In this document: positions 35,814-44,600 of the stretch, one piece after another
Layout: every line of letters begins with the position of its first letter
How positions within the stretch are numbered: the stretch's first letter is position 1
Assembly (NCBI RefSeq): GCF_001687365.1
Contig: NZ_LGLV01000008.1
Location: 186,001 to 250,000, forward strand
From: Pararhizobium polonicum
GTDB taxonomy: Bacteria; Pseudomonadota; Alphaproteobacteria; Rhizobiales; Rhizobiaceae
Direction of reading: 5' to 3'
Length of the DNA stretch: 64,000 nucleotides
The notes under the pieces: generated by a model
Databases searched by the model: none
Told to the model about the DNA's origin: nothing
Seen by the model: the letters and a program-made list of their open reading frames with translations, nothing else
Position numbers and translations under genes: made by a program

Positions 35814-36252
35814 GATACTCCTGTTTCTGCCACTCCGCGCGACGGGTGCGCTGGCTGACGAGGTGATGTCTGTTGGATGGTCCCGGTATTTCCACAACCG
35901 GAGGCGAATGGCAAGGCGACTAACGCAGGCTGCGGCCCGCGTCGAGCAGCGTGTTGTCATGGGCAGGTTTATTTTCTCATCCATGCAATCTGAGAAAGAT
36001 GGCGATTTTGTTCCAAACCGCCCAGGACTGGAAAATACAATTGAGATGACTTGCTTGCCTGACGCAGGGCAACCGCAGATAGTTTTATTATTGATTTTCA
36101 GGCACTTCCGTATTGAATTATATATTTCTTAAATATGTTGGCGCTCAGTTCTCCGACAAGAGACCCGAGATGGTTATCGGAGTTTTTCTGCTGACGACGC
36201 TGACATGAAGTCACCGGCTGGGGCGTTTTACAGTCACTTCCAGGAGGCTATC
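35814..36252. other. Divergent intergenic region between DUF1402 gene and chemoreceptor
   Basis: About 440 bp with no credible protein gene. The part 36070-36150 is AT-rich (TTTTATTATTGATTTTCAGG, then ATATATTTCTTAAATATG) and probably contains the chemoreceptor promoter. A hairpin plus T-run at 36151-36187 is listed separately. Nothing else recognised. Confidence 0.5.
36151..36187 (+). terminator. Hairpin with T-run in the chemoreceptor leader
   Basis: CTCCGA (36151-36156) pairs with TCGGAG (36177-36182), followed at once by TTTTT. An alternative inner stem CCGA/TCGG shares the right arm. The structure lies 65 bp upstream of the chemoreceptor start, downstream of the AT-rich promoter-like DNA, so it could be an attenuator or the end of a short RNA. 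Confidence 0.4.
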
Positions 36253-38088
36253 GTGTCGCGCCCTAAAATCAAGACAGCATTGACCGCCGTGTTGATGCTC
36301 ATCGGTATCGTGTTCCTATCCTTTGCCGGTTTTGCCATCCAAAGCATGAATACCTTGAACAGGAATGTCGCAGAGATGGCGATGGATTGGCTGCCCGGGG
36401 TGTCCGGCGCCAAGGACATGAATCTGGCACTGTCGTCCATGCGGCGCAACTACCTCAACCACGTGATGGCTCTGGACGATGCCAGCCGGAAAACCGTTGA
36501 GCAGGCGTTGGACGCCGATGCCAGGCAATTCCTGGACGAATTGAAATTAAACGAAGCCGCAAGCAATGATGCGGAAGAACAGGCCCTGGCGAAGGACATC
36601 CGGACGAGGTTTGCAGCCCTGCAACAACTGGCAGAACCCATGCTGGCGCTATCGCGCGCGGGGAAGATAGAGGAGGCGAAGATCGATCAGCAGACGCGGG
36701 TTCGCCCCGCCGCCGCCGAACTGACCAGCGTGATCGACAAGATCGTCAAAAGCAAAAGCGAGGGATCGCAGCGGTCTTACGAGCTGAGCAAGCAGGTCTT
36801 CCAGACGACGATGACAATCACCATGCTTGCCGTCGCAGCTGGTCTTTCCGTCATCGCCGGTGGCATCTATTTTGCGCTGTCCGGAATAGCCAGGCCGATC
36901 GAGGCGATTACGGCATCGATGAAGGCGCTGGCGACCGGCGACACAACAACCACAATTCCTTTCGAAGGCAGAGCGGACGAAATCGGTGCCATGGCGGCGG
37001 CCGTGGCAATCTTCAAGGCAAATGCGCTGGCAAATATCCAGCTTGAAGCGGAAGCGGCGAGCGAACGCTCCCTGACCGAGAGCGAACGCCGCCGCAATGC
37101 TGAATCTGCCCGCATCAAGGGTGAGGAAATGGAGCTGGCAACGGCCGGACTGGCGGACGGTCTGGCGCACCTTGCGGCCGGCGACCTTTCCTTCCAGCTT
37201 CGGGATGCTTTCGCCGTGGATTTCGAGGCGTTGCGCCAGAATTTCAACGCGTCGATTGTGCAGCTGGCGCAAACCCTTCAATCGGTCACCACTGCGGCCG
37301 CATCGATTGACAGCGGATCACGCGAAATCAGCCAGAGTTCGGACGACCTGTCGAAGCGTACCGAGCATCAGGCGGCCTCGCTGGAAGAGACGGCGGCAGC
37401 CCTCGACCAGATTACGGCGAACGTGTCCAATTCCTCGCAGCGCGCTGAAGAGGCCCGGTTGATCGCCGTTCAGGCGAATACGAGTGCTGTGCAGTCCGGC
37501 TCGGTCGTTGCAAGTGCCGTCAATGCCATGGAACGCATCGAGCAATCGTCGAGCCAGATCGCCAACATCATCTCGGTCATCGATGAAATCGCCTTCCAGA
37601 CAAACCTCCTGGCCTTGAATGCCGGGGTGGAGGCTGCCCGCGCCGGTGAGGCAGGCAAGGGTTTTGCCGTCGTCGCGCAGGAGGTCCGCGAACTTGCCCA
37701 GCGTTCGGCAAAGGCCGCCAAGGAGATCAAGGAGCTGATCCGCAACTCGAGCGTCGAGGTCGAAAACGGGGTGAAACTCGTTCGCGATACCGGTGGCGCG
37801 TTGAAGGTGATCGGCGACTACGTCGTGACCATCAATCAGCATATGGACGCGATTGCATTGTCAGCCAGAGAGCAGTCCGTCGGGCTGGCGGAGGTCAATA
37901 CGGCCGTCAACCAGATGGATCAGGTCACCCAGCAGAACGCAGCGATGGTTGAAGAGATGAACGCGGCCGGCGCAACCCTGGCGCAGGAATCCAGTCAACT
38001 CAGGGAGCTTATCTCTCAGTTCACGCTGGCATCGGCGGATCACGGGTCGGCAAACACATCCGGCAGGTATGCCCGCCGGGCGGCATAA
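36253..38088 (+). CDS. Methyl-accepting chemotaxis protein
   Basis: A 611-residue chemoreceptor. TM1 (about residues 8-30) is followed by a four-helix-bundle-type periplasmic sensor (MNTLNRNVAEMAMDWLP and RRNYLNHVMALD), TM2 near residues 190-215, a HAMP domain (SGIARPIEAITASMKALATGD) and the cytoplasmic signalling domain with the hairpin tip EIAFQTNLLALNAGVEAARAGEAGKGFAVVAQEVR. GTG 36253 is chosen because AGGAGG lies seven bases before it; an ATG 16 codons upstream has no ribosome site. It relays a ligand signal to CheA. The ligand is unknown. Confidence 0.93.
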   Translation: MSRPKIKTALTAVLMLIGIVFLSFAGFAIQSMNTLNRNVAEMAMDWLPGVSGAKDMNLALSSMRRNYLNHVMALDDASRKTVEQALDADARQFLDELKLNEAASNDAEEQALAKDIRTRFAALQQLAEPMLALSRAGKIEEAKIDQQTRVRPAAAELTSVIDKIVKSKSEGSQRSYELSKQVFQTTMTITMLAVAAGLSVIAGGIYFALSGIARPIEAITASMKALATGDTTTTIPFEGRADEIGAMAAAVAIFKANALANIQLEAEAASERSLTESERRRNAESARIKGEEMELATAGLADGLAHLAAGDLSFQLRDAFAVDFEALRQNFNASIVQLAQTLQSVTTAAASIDSGSREISQSSDDLSKRTEHQAASLEETAAALDQITANVSNSSQRAEEARLIAVQANTSAVQSGSVVASAVNAMERIEQSSSQIANIISVIDEIAFQTNLLALNAGVEAARAGEAGKGFAVVAQEVRELAQRSAKAAKEIKELIRNSSVEVENGVKLVRDTGGALKVIGDYVVTINQHMDAIALSAREQSVGLAEVNTAVNQMDQVTQQNAAMVEEMNAAGATLAQESSQLRELISQFTLASADHGSANTSGRYARRAA

Positions 38089-38127
38089 GGCAGGTGGTTG
38101 CCGCGTGCCGCACGGATATCCGCAAGG

Positions 38128-41001
38128 CTAGCCGGCCGCAAAGGCATCCGCGATCCGTGCCATGGGATGGATCGCGGATGCCTGCGAAAACCGCTTCGTC
38201 TGGCAGCGGCAGGAGAAACCGGTGGCCGCAACCCTCTGCTCGCCATCCGTCTGCGCTTTCCAGGACAGGGCGAAGAGGTCGCGGCTGACAGTCTGGTGGC
38301 GTTCGAGATGGCCGAAAAGCCCGGCCATGCCGCAACAGCCGGTGGCGACGACCTCGACGGGCAGTCCGATGCGCTCGAAGACGCGCCGCCACTGCGCCGC
38401 CATCTGCGGCTGCGTTGCTTCCGTGCAGTGGAGAAAGAGTTTTTCACGCACAGCACCTCGCGCTGTCGGCCAGATGTCGCCGGCGTCAAGGCGGGATGCC
38501 AGAAATTCCTGCGGCAGGAGCACCGGAGCGGCCAGCTCGAGGCCGGATTTGCGGTATTCCTGTCGCAGCATCATGACGAAGGCGGGATCGATGCCGACCA
38601 TCGGCACGCCGTTGGCGGCGATACGGTCGAGCTGCATTTTCAGTCTTTCCGCCTGCTGCCGGAACCCTTTGCGATCTCCAAGCACATGCGCGGCCTTGCC
38701 GCCCGCCATCGCCGAGGCAATGACCGGGCGATAGCCCAATGCGGCAAGTCCGTTGGCGACAGCAATGACCGCCTGCGTATCGAACACCGCCGTGAACGGA
38801 TCCTGGACAAGGCAGACGGTCGTTTCGGGCCAGATCATCCGGGCGATCCTGCCAGCCGGCAGGACGGGGTAGCCGGCGCGTTCGGGGCCATCCGCCGCAA
38901 GACGCGGCAGATCCCGGAATCCGAGAAGGCGCTTCGCCAGCGGCAGCAGAAGATTACCGACCGGACGCGCAACGCTGCGCAGCCGTGCGATGAGCGGCGC
39001 GAACCGCTCCATCATCAGCGCGGCGCGATCTGCAAGCGGCCGGCGGCGATCGGTATAATAGGCTTCGAGAAAATGCGATTTCATCTCGGGGATATCGACC
39101 TGCACGGGGCAGGCGGTGGCGCAGGCCTTGCAGCCGAGACAGAGATCGAGTGCCGCAAATGTATCGGCGTCCATTTGCGCGCGCATGTCGGGTTGCGCAT
39201 CCAGCGTGCGGTGCCAGTCGCGGAGCGCATCGGCGCGGCCTTTCGGCGAATGGCGCGGATCGAGCGTCGCCTTGTAGGATGGACACATCGGAACGGTCGC
39301 CTGGTAGCTCAGGCACTGGGCATTGCCGTTGCAGCGGAAGGCCTGTGCGAGCGGATCGGACGGGGCGGTATTGACGGGGCGAAAAGGCGTGGTGGCAATG
39401 TGGTGGATCGGCGTGTCGGTGCTGACGAGCTTGCCGGGGTTGAAGCGGCCGTGCGGATCAAGCGCCGTCTTGATCCGCTGGAAGGCGCCATAGGCCTCCG
39501 CGCCGACGAAATCCTGGAGATAGGCGCCGCGAATGCCCTTGCCGTGCTCGCCCCAGAAAATGCCGTCATGCCGCCGGGTGAGCGCATAGACCTGATCCGA
39601 CAGCGTCTTCATCAGCGCGCGGTCGGGCGCTGAATCCATGTCGAGTGCCGGGCGGATATGCAGGCAGCCGACATCCACATGGCCATACATGCCGAAGCTG
39701 AGACCGTGCGCGGTGAGGACTGCGGTAAAATCGCTGACGAAGGCGGCAAGATTTTCCACCGGAACGACGCAATCTTCGACGAAGGCAATCGGCCTTCGCG
39801 TGCCGCTGGTTTTGCCCAGCAGCCCGACGCTTGCCGCGCGCACCGCCCACAGCCGCGCCACCTCCGCATCATCGAGGGCGACATGAATGCCGACGAGCCC
39901 CTTCGGCTTTGCTGGCCCCTCCATCCCGGCTCTCAGTGCCGCCACGCTTTCCTCAAGTTTATCCTCGTCGCTGCCCGACAGCTCGACAAAATTGAAGGCG
40001 AGCGGGGTCACGCCATCGCCTGCCAGAGCCTGCGGCAAGTCGTTGAGCAAGCCCGCCTTGCGCGCCAGCCCCTGCACCCATTCGTCCATCACCTCGATCG
40101 CCAGCGGCTCGAAAGCAAGAAGTGCCGTGCCGGCGCCGAGCGCTTCGGTAAAGCTGGAAAAGGCGAAAACGACGAGCCGCCGGAATTTCGGACGGGCGAC
40201 AAGGCGCACGCGAATGCGCGTGACGAGGCCAAGCGTGCCTTCCGCGCCGATGGGCAGCCGCCACCAGTCCAGCGTCTCTTTATCCGGCCGCGCCCGTTCG
40301 AGGTCGTATCCGGTGAACCGCCGCGACAGGGCGGGCACGCGCGAGAGCAGAGGTGCGCGGCCGGCATCGCAGGCCGCCGTCAGCGTGTCGATGAGCGGTG
40401 GCGACCACACGGGCAGAGGGGCCGAGGTGCTCAGATGCCTGCCGCCGTCGAGCATCAGATCGAGGCCGAGCACATTGTCGCTGGTCTTGCCGTAGATCCG
40501 CGATCCCTTGCCCGATGCATCGGTGGCGACCATGCCGCCGATGGTACAGCGATTGGACGTGGAGGTTGTCGGCGCAAAGAACAGACCGGCCGGGGCAAGA
40601 CGGGCGTTGAGATCGTCAAGGACGATTCCGGGCTCGACATCCGCCCAGCCCTCCGCCGCGTTGACGGCGATGAGGCGGTTCATGTGGCGACGGAAATCGA
40701 CGATCAAGCCGGTGTTGAGAGCCTGTCCGTTGGTGCCGGTGCCGCCGCCGCGCGCGGTGATGGGGATATGTGCAAATTCCGGCCGGGACAATACGGCGAG
40801 CAGGGTCTCGACATCATCGGCGTCGTGCGGCGCGGCAATGATATCGGGCCTGATCTCGTAGATGCTGTTGTCCGTCGACATGGCGGCGCGCGAGGCCGCG
40901 TCCCACGTCACCTCGCCGCGAAACCCGCCAGCCTTCAAGGCCGCTGCGATAGGCTGCGGATCTGTCGGCTCGCGGGGGATATTCCGGCTGTGAATCGTCA
41001 T
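38128..41001 (-). CDS. FAD-binding and Fe-S-binding dehydrogenase (D-lactate dehydrogenase Dld-II/YdiJ-like)
   Basis: A 957-residue two-module flavoprotein. The N-terminal half is a GlcD-type FAD oxidase (ITARGGGTGTNGQALNTG, TIGGMVATDASGKGSRIYG, GHVDVGCLHIRP, WGEHGKGIRG). The C-terminal half is an iron-sulfur domain with a 4Fe-4S motif CLGCKACATACPVQVDIPEMK and CCG-type heterodisulfide-reductase-like repeats (GCCGMAGLFGH). Such enzymes oxidise D-lactate or other D-2-hydroxyacids into the quinone pool. GGAGAGG precedes ATG 41001. A second canonical 4Fe-4S cluster motif upstream of the first is not obvious (only CNGNAQC...CPSYKATLDPRHSPKGRA). Divergent from a LysR regulator by 60 bp. Confidence 0.9.
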   Translation of the reverse strand: MTIHSRNIPREPTDPQPIAAALKAGGFRGEVTWDAASRAAMSTDNSIYEIRPDIIAAPHDADDVETLLAVLSRPEFAHIPITARGGGTGTNGQALNTGLIVDFRRHMNRLIAVNAAEGWADVEPGIVLDDLNARLAPAGLFFAPTTSTSNRCTIGGMVATDASGKGSRIYGKTSDNVLGLDLMLDGGRHLSTSAPLPVWSPPLIDTLTAACDAGRAPLLSRVPALSRRFTGYDLERARPDKETLDWWRLPIGAEGTLGLVTRIRVRLVARPKFRRLVVFAFSSFTEALGAGTALLAFEPLAIEVMDEWVQGLARKAGLLNDLPQALAGDGVTPLAFNFVELSGSDEDKLEESVAALRAGMEGPAKPKGLVGIHVALDDAEVARLWAVRAASVGLLGKTSGTRRPIAFVEDCVVPVENLAAFVSDFTAVLTAHGLSFGMYGHVDVGCLHIRPALDMDSAPDRALMKTLSDQVYALTRRHDGIFWGEHGKGIRGAYLQDFVGAEAYGAFQRIKTALDPHGRFNPGKLVSTDTPIHHIATTPFRPVNTAPSDPLAQAFRCNGNAQCLSYQATVPMCPSYKATLDPRHSPKGRADALRDWHRTLDAQPDMRAQMDADTFAALDLCLGCKACATACPVQVDIPEMKSHFLEAYYTDRRRPLADRAALMMERFAPLIARLRSVARPVGNLLLPLAKRLLGFRDLPRLAADGPERAGYPVLPAGRIARMIWPETTVCLVQDPFTAVFDTQAVIAVANGLAALGYRPVIASAMAGGKAAHVLGDRKGFRQQAERLKMQLDRIAANGVPMVGIDPAFVMMLRQEYRKSGLELAAPVLLPQEFLASRLDAGDIWPTARGAVREKLFLHCTEATQPQMAAQWRRVFERIGLPVEVVATGCCGMAGLFGHLERHQTVSRDLFALSWKAQTDGEQRVAATGFSCRCQTKRFSQASAIHPMARIADAFAAG

Positions 41002-41061
41002 GTGCCTCTCCTTCGATTGGCCATTGAACCATGCCGTCATTGTTCGTAGAATTAGAATGTT

Positions 41062-41979
41062 ATGAATATAATTTCGATAAATTCGAACATAGGAATCCGC
41101 CATCTCAGGGCGGCTTTGGCTGTCGGCGATGAGCGGTCTTTCGTCCGGGCCGCCGAGCGGTTGGGGGTCGTCCCTTCGGCGCTGACGGAAACGATCCGTC
41201 AGATCGAGGAGCTGGCGGGTGTTGCGCTGTTCGATCGCAAGAGCCGGCCGGTGGCGGTGACCGATGCCGGGCGGGACTTCCTTTCGTCGGCGCGCACGAT
41301 CGTGTCGATGTTCGATCAGTCGCTGAACGGCTTGAAGGAGGCGGGCGGGCTCAAGCGGGGCCGTGTCGCTATCGGGGCGGCCCCGTCGGTCGTTCTCGGG
41401 ATCCTGGCGCAAACGGTCCGGCTGTTTCGAAGGGAGCATCCGGGCATCGATCTCGTCATCCACGACGACGTCGCCGACCGCGTTGCCGAACTGGTGCAGG
41501 ATCACACCGTGGATTTCGGCATCGTCGCACGGGGATTGTCGTCCCCGGACCTCGTGCAGACGCCGATTGCCAGGGACCCCTTCGGACTCGTCTGCCACGC
41601 CAGCCATGCGCTTGCCGGCAAGGACGGGCCGCTCCTGCTTTCAGATATCGCACCGCAAGACGTCATCAGCCTTCAGGGCGGAACGGGGATCGCCCGGATA
41701 CTGGGTGCGTGTGAGGAACTGCCGGACATGCTCCGCCGCGGTCCGATCGAATGCCACAGCACCATCTCGCAGCTGATGCTTGTCGCCCAGAACGTCGGCG
41801 TCGCCCTGCTTCCCCAGCTTGCCGCCGGGGTCATGGCGAACGAAAACATCCGTTTTCTCCCGATCGCCGATCTTCGGGTGGAGCGGGAAATCTCACTGAT
41901 TCACCTGAAGCGGACCGTGCTGTCGCCGGCAGCAGCCGCATTCATTCTGGCGCTGAAGGCCCAGCTAAACAGGAAATAG
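41062..41979 (+). CDS. LysR-family regulator
   Basis: A 305-residue LysR protein. Its HTH is IRHLRAALAVGDERSFVRAAERLGVVPSALTETIRQIEELAGVALFDR, followed by RPVAVTDAGRDFL and a periplasmic-binding-fold effector domain. It is divergent from the D-lactate-type dehydrogenase and presumably controls it through the 60-bp AT-rich region between them (GTTCGTAGAATTAGAATG). The effector is probably the hydroxyacid substrate (inference). Confidence 0.9.
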   Translation: MNIISINSNIGIRHLRAALAVGDERSFVRAAERLGVVPSALTETIRQIEELAGVALFDRKSRPVAVTDAGRDFLSSARTIVSMFDQSLNGLKEAGGLKRGRVAIGAAPSVVLGILAQTVRLFRREHPGIDLVIHDDVADRVAELVQDHTVDFGIVARGLSSPDLVQTPIARDPFGLVCHASHALAGKDGPLLLSDIAPQDVISLQGGTGIARILGACEELPDMLRRGPIECHSTISQLMLVAQNVGVALLPQLAAGVMANENIRFLPIADLRVEREISLIHLKRTVLSPAAAAFILALKAQLNRK

Positions 41980-42004
41980 CGGGACGGCGGCGCTGAACCG
42001 CAAA

Positions 42005-42682
42005 TTATCGAACGGGGATGGTCAGGCGTAACGAACCATCGGCATCGGAATGGAAGCCCGCCTGGCGATAGTTTTCGAGTGTCAGATGCATCGTTTTCAT
42101 CGGATGCCGGTGGGTGGCGCTGATCACGACAATCTCCGCGCCGGCCGTTTCGCCGGAGCGGATGCCGGCCGGCGCATCCTCGAAAACGAGGCAATCGGCC
42201 GGATCGACGCCGAGACGCTCGGCCCCCAGACGGTAGCAGGCCGGATCGGGCTTGCCATAGGTCACGTCCTCGCCGCTGACGATAATGCCGGGCATTGGAA
42301 TGCCTGCCGCCGCCATGCGCCTTTTGGCAAGTTCAAGCGGCGCCGACGTCACGATCGCCCATTTTTCGCGAGGCAGGCCGTTCAGGAAATCGACGACGCC
42401 GGCAATCGGCACGATGCCGTCGATATCCTCCATTTCCAGAGCCTGAAGCTGCAGCGCTTCCAGCTGGGGATCGACATTGTCCAGGCCAAGCGGGGTGATG
42501 ACATCGATCGCCCGGACCCCATGAATGGTACGGATGAAGGTTGCCGGGTCGAAACCATGGCGGGTCGCCCAGTCACCCCATATGCGTTCGACGACGGCGG
42601 TCGAATCCAGAAGCGTCCCGTCCATGTCGAAGAGAAAGGCCGAGAATGTGCGTTGCAGAACGGTCGGTTGTGGATCGCTCAC
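42005..42682 (-). CDS. HAD-family sugar-phosphate phosphatase (subfamily IA)
   Basis: A 225-residue phosphatase. Motif I FLFDMDGTLLDSTAVVERIW, motif II VTSAPLELAKRRM, motif III GKPDPACYRLGAERLG and motif IV CLVFEDAPAGIRSGETAGA are complete, as in glycerol-3-phosphatase and sugar phosphatases such as YfbT. The start is a GTG at 42682 preceded by GAAGGAA. It is the distal gene of a leftward group with the inositol-monophosphatase-type and ROK-kinase genes, so its substrate is probably a sugar phosphate of that pathway. Exact substrate unknown. Confidence 0.87.
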   Translation of the reverse strand: MSDPQPTVLQRTFSAFLFDMDGTLLDSTAVVERIWGDWATRHGFDPATFIRTIHGVRAIDVITPLGLDNVDPQLEALQLQALEMEDIDGIVPIAGVVDFLNGLPREKWAIVTSAPLELAKRRMAAAGIPMPGIIVSGEDVTYGKPDPACYRLGAERLGVDPADCLVFEDAPAGIRSGETAGAEIVVISATHRHPMKTMHLTLENYRQAGFHSDADGSLRLTIPVR

Positions 42683-42805
42683 GGTATTTCCTTCTTCAAG
42701 ATTGGCTGGCTTCCGGCGAAACGTGAAGGTCACACCGTGTTCGACGGATCATGCGCGCTGGTTTTGAGCGTGGTGGCTTTGGTGGAGAGGGAGCGGCATT
42801 GCCGC

Positions 42806-43600
42806 TCAGTTGTCGTAGATCTTTTCCAGCTCGGCATAGACCGTCTCATTGCCCGCCAGCACCCGATTGCCCTTGTTCAGGCCGTCATTGGCGAGGAAAT
42901 CGTTGGTCTTCAGCCCGGCGGCGCGGATGACGGCGATGGCGCCGAGGCAATCCCAGGAGTTGATGTGAGGCTCGATATAGCCGAGCAGCCGGCCGCATGC
43001 GACGTAGCATAGCGTCAGGGCGCCGGACCCGTCGCGGTAGAACATGCCGCCGTTTTTCAGGAAACGCTCGAATATCGGCAGGAATTCATCCGGCGTCACA
43101 CGCGGCGAATAGCCGACGCCGACGATGCCGTCCTTGATGGTTTTGCCGGGATGGCGCGATACCGGCTTGCCGTTCAGCGTTGCCGGAAAATCTTCGCCGC
43201 CGGCAAAAAGCTCGCCGCGTTCCGGCGCATAGACCATGCCGAACCTCAGCACATTGTTCTGGACGAAGGCGATCGAGACGCACCAGCTGGACATGCCCGA
43301 AACGAACGGCTGCGTGCCGTCGATCGGATCGACGACCCAGATGCCCTGTTCGGGCGCGAAGGCGGACAGGCCCGTTTCCTCGCCCAGGAATGCGTCCTGC
43401 GGAAAGCTTATTGCCAGCCGGTCGCGGATCAGTATCTCCGTGTTCAGGTCGGCTTCGCTCGCCATGTCCTGAAGGCCCTTGCTCTTGATCGTCAGGCTGT
43501 CGCGATTCTTGAAGTAGCCGTGCGCCAGATCGCCGGCATCGCGAATGAGGGCAGTGGCGAAGTCGTAGCGGGCTTTCAGCGAAGATGTATCGGTCATCAT
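42806..43600 (-). CDS. Inositol-monophosphatase-family phosphatase
   Basis: A 264-residue Li-sensitive-type phosphatase. Metal-binding motifs LGEETG (about residue 72), WVVDPIDGTQPFVSG and the late SWDCLGAIAVIRAAG are intact. Members dephosphorylate inositol phosphate, histidinol phosphate, fructose-1,6-bisphosphate or nucleotide phosphates. The asparagine usually following DPIDGT is Gln here (GTQPF), an unusual change. It lies 37 bp downstream of the ROK kinase and is probably in one operon with it. A sugar phosphate from the Frc-like system is the likely substrate. Confidence 0.87.
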   Translation of the reverse strand: MMTDTSSLKARYDFATALIRDAGDLAHGYFKNRDSLTIKSKGLQDMASEADLNTEILIRDRLAISFPQDAFLGEETGLSAFAPEQGIWVVDPIDGTQPFVSGMSSWCVSIAFVQNNVLRFGMVYAPERGELFAGGEDFPATLNGKPVSRHPGKTIKDGIVGVGYSPRVTPDEFLPIFERFLKNGGMFYRDGSGALTLCYVACGRLLGYIEPHINSWDCLGAIAVIRAAGLKTNDFLANDGLNKGNRVLAGNETVYAELEKIYDN

Positions 43601-43637
43601 ATGTCTTTCGGATTGGGTTTCGGGCGGAAGGGCCGCG

Positions 43638-44531
43638 TTATTTCCAGAGCCAGGCAGCGCCACGGACACCGCTGGAATCGCCGTGAACCGCCTTGCGGAT
43701 CGGCGTGTGGAAAACAGTGGAGAAGGTGCGTTTTGCCAGTTCGCGCGGCAGGTCGTCATAGAGTTCGTCGACATTCGACATGCCGCCGCCCATCACCAGA
43801 ATATCGGGATCCAGCGAATTGACGACGGTTGCCAGGCCCCGCGCGACACGATCGATGTAGCGCTCCCAGAGCAGGCCGGACAGGCGGTCGCCGTTGCGCT
43901 TCCTGTCGATGATCTCGCGTGCCTTCAGCTCCTCATGGGTATGGCTTGCATATTCCGCCTCGAAAGCACGGCCGGAGACCCAGGTTTCCATGCAGCCATG
44001 CCGGCCGCAATAGCAGGCCTTGCCGGGAATTTCCGTCACGTTCGGGAAGGGCAGGGGATTGTGGCCCCATTCGCCACCGCTGTTGTTGGGGCCATGATGG
44101 GCCTTGCCGCCGACCGCGATCCCGGCCCCGGCGCCGGATCCTAGAATGACCGCGAAGACGACATTGTGGCCGGCCCCGGCGCCGTCGACCGCCTCGGAGG
44201 CGGCGAAACAATCGGCGTCATTTTCGACCCTGATATCCCGCTGGATCGCATCATGCAGATCCTTTTCCACCGGGCGGCCGAGCAGCCAGGTCGAACTCGC
44301 ACCCTTGCCGAGACGGCTGACCGGCTCGAGTGAGCCGGGAATGCCGATGCCGAGCGTTCCAGTTCTGCCCGTCTGGCTTTCCAATCCTGCGATCATCGCC
44401 TTGATGACGCGGATGCAGCCGAAATAGTCGTGGCGCGGTGTTTCCTCGCGCAGGCGAAGCAACTCCCGCCCATCCCGCTCCATGGCGACGCCTTCAATCT
44501 TGGTGCCACCCCAATCAATTCCAATCAGCAT
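43638..44531 (-). CDS. ROK-family sugar kinase
   Basis: A 297-residue kinase. The phosphate-binding loop IGIDWGGTKIEGV, the catalytic-site VENDADCFAASEAV, and the ROK zinc motif GKACYCGRHGCMETWVSG are all intact, so it is an enzyme, not a decayed regulator. It should phosphorylate a hexose such as fructose, glucose or an N-acetylated sugar. ATG 44531 gives the standard family start and has GGAGG ten bases upstream; an alternative ATG at 44585, also with a good ribosome site, adds 18 residues. It follows the ROK regulator and parallels the kinase partner of Frc hexose-uptake loci. Confidence 0.88.
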   Translation of the reverse strand: MLIGIDWGGTKIEGVAMERDGRELLRLREETPRHDYFGCIRVIKAMIAGLESQTGRTGTLGIGIPGSLEPVSRLGKGASSTWLLGRPVEKDLHDAIQRDIRVENDADCFAASEAVDGAGAGHNVVFAVILGSGAGAGIAVGGKAHHGPNNSGGEWGHNPLPFPNVTEIPGKACYCGRHGCMETWVSGRAFEAEYASHTHEELKAREIIDRKRNGDRLSGLLWERYIDRVARGLATVVNSLDPDILVMGGGMSNVDELYDDLPRELAKRTFSTVFHTPIRKAVHGDSSGVRGAAWLWK

Positions 44532-44600
44532 GTCGGCCTTTCCTCCCGCCGGCCCTTGGGCAGGGCCGGTCATTGCAATGGTCATTTTCCCTCTCCCGCT

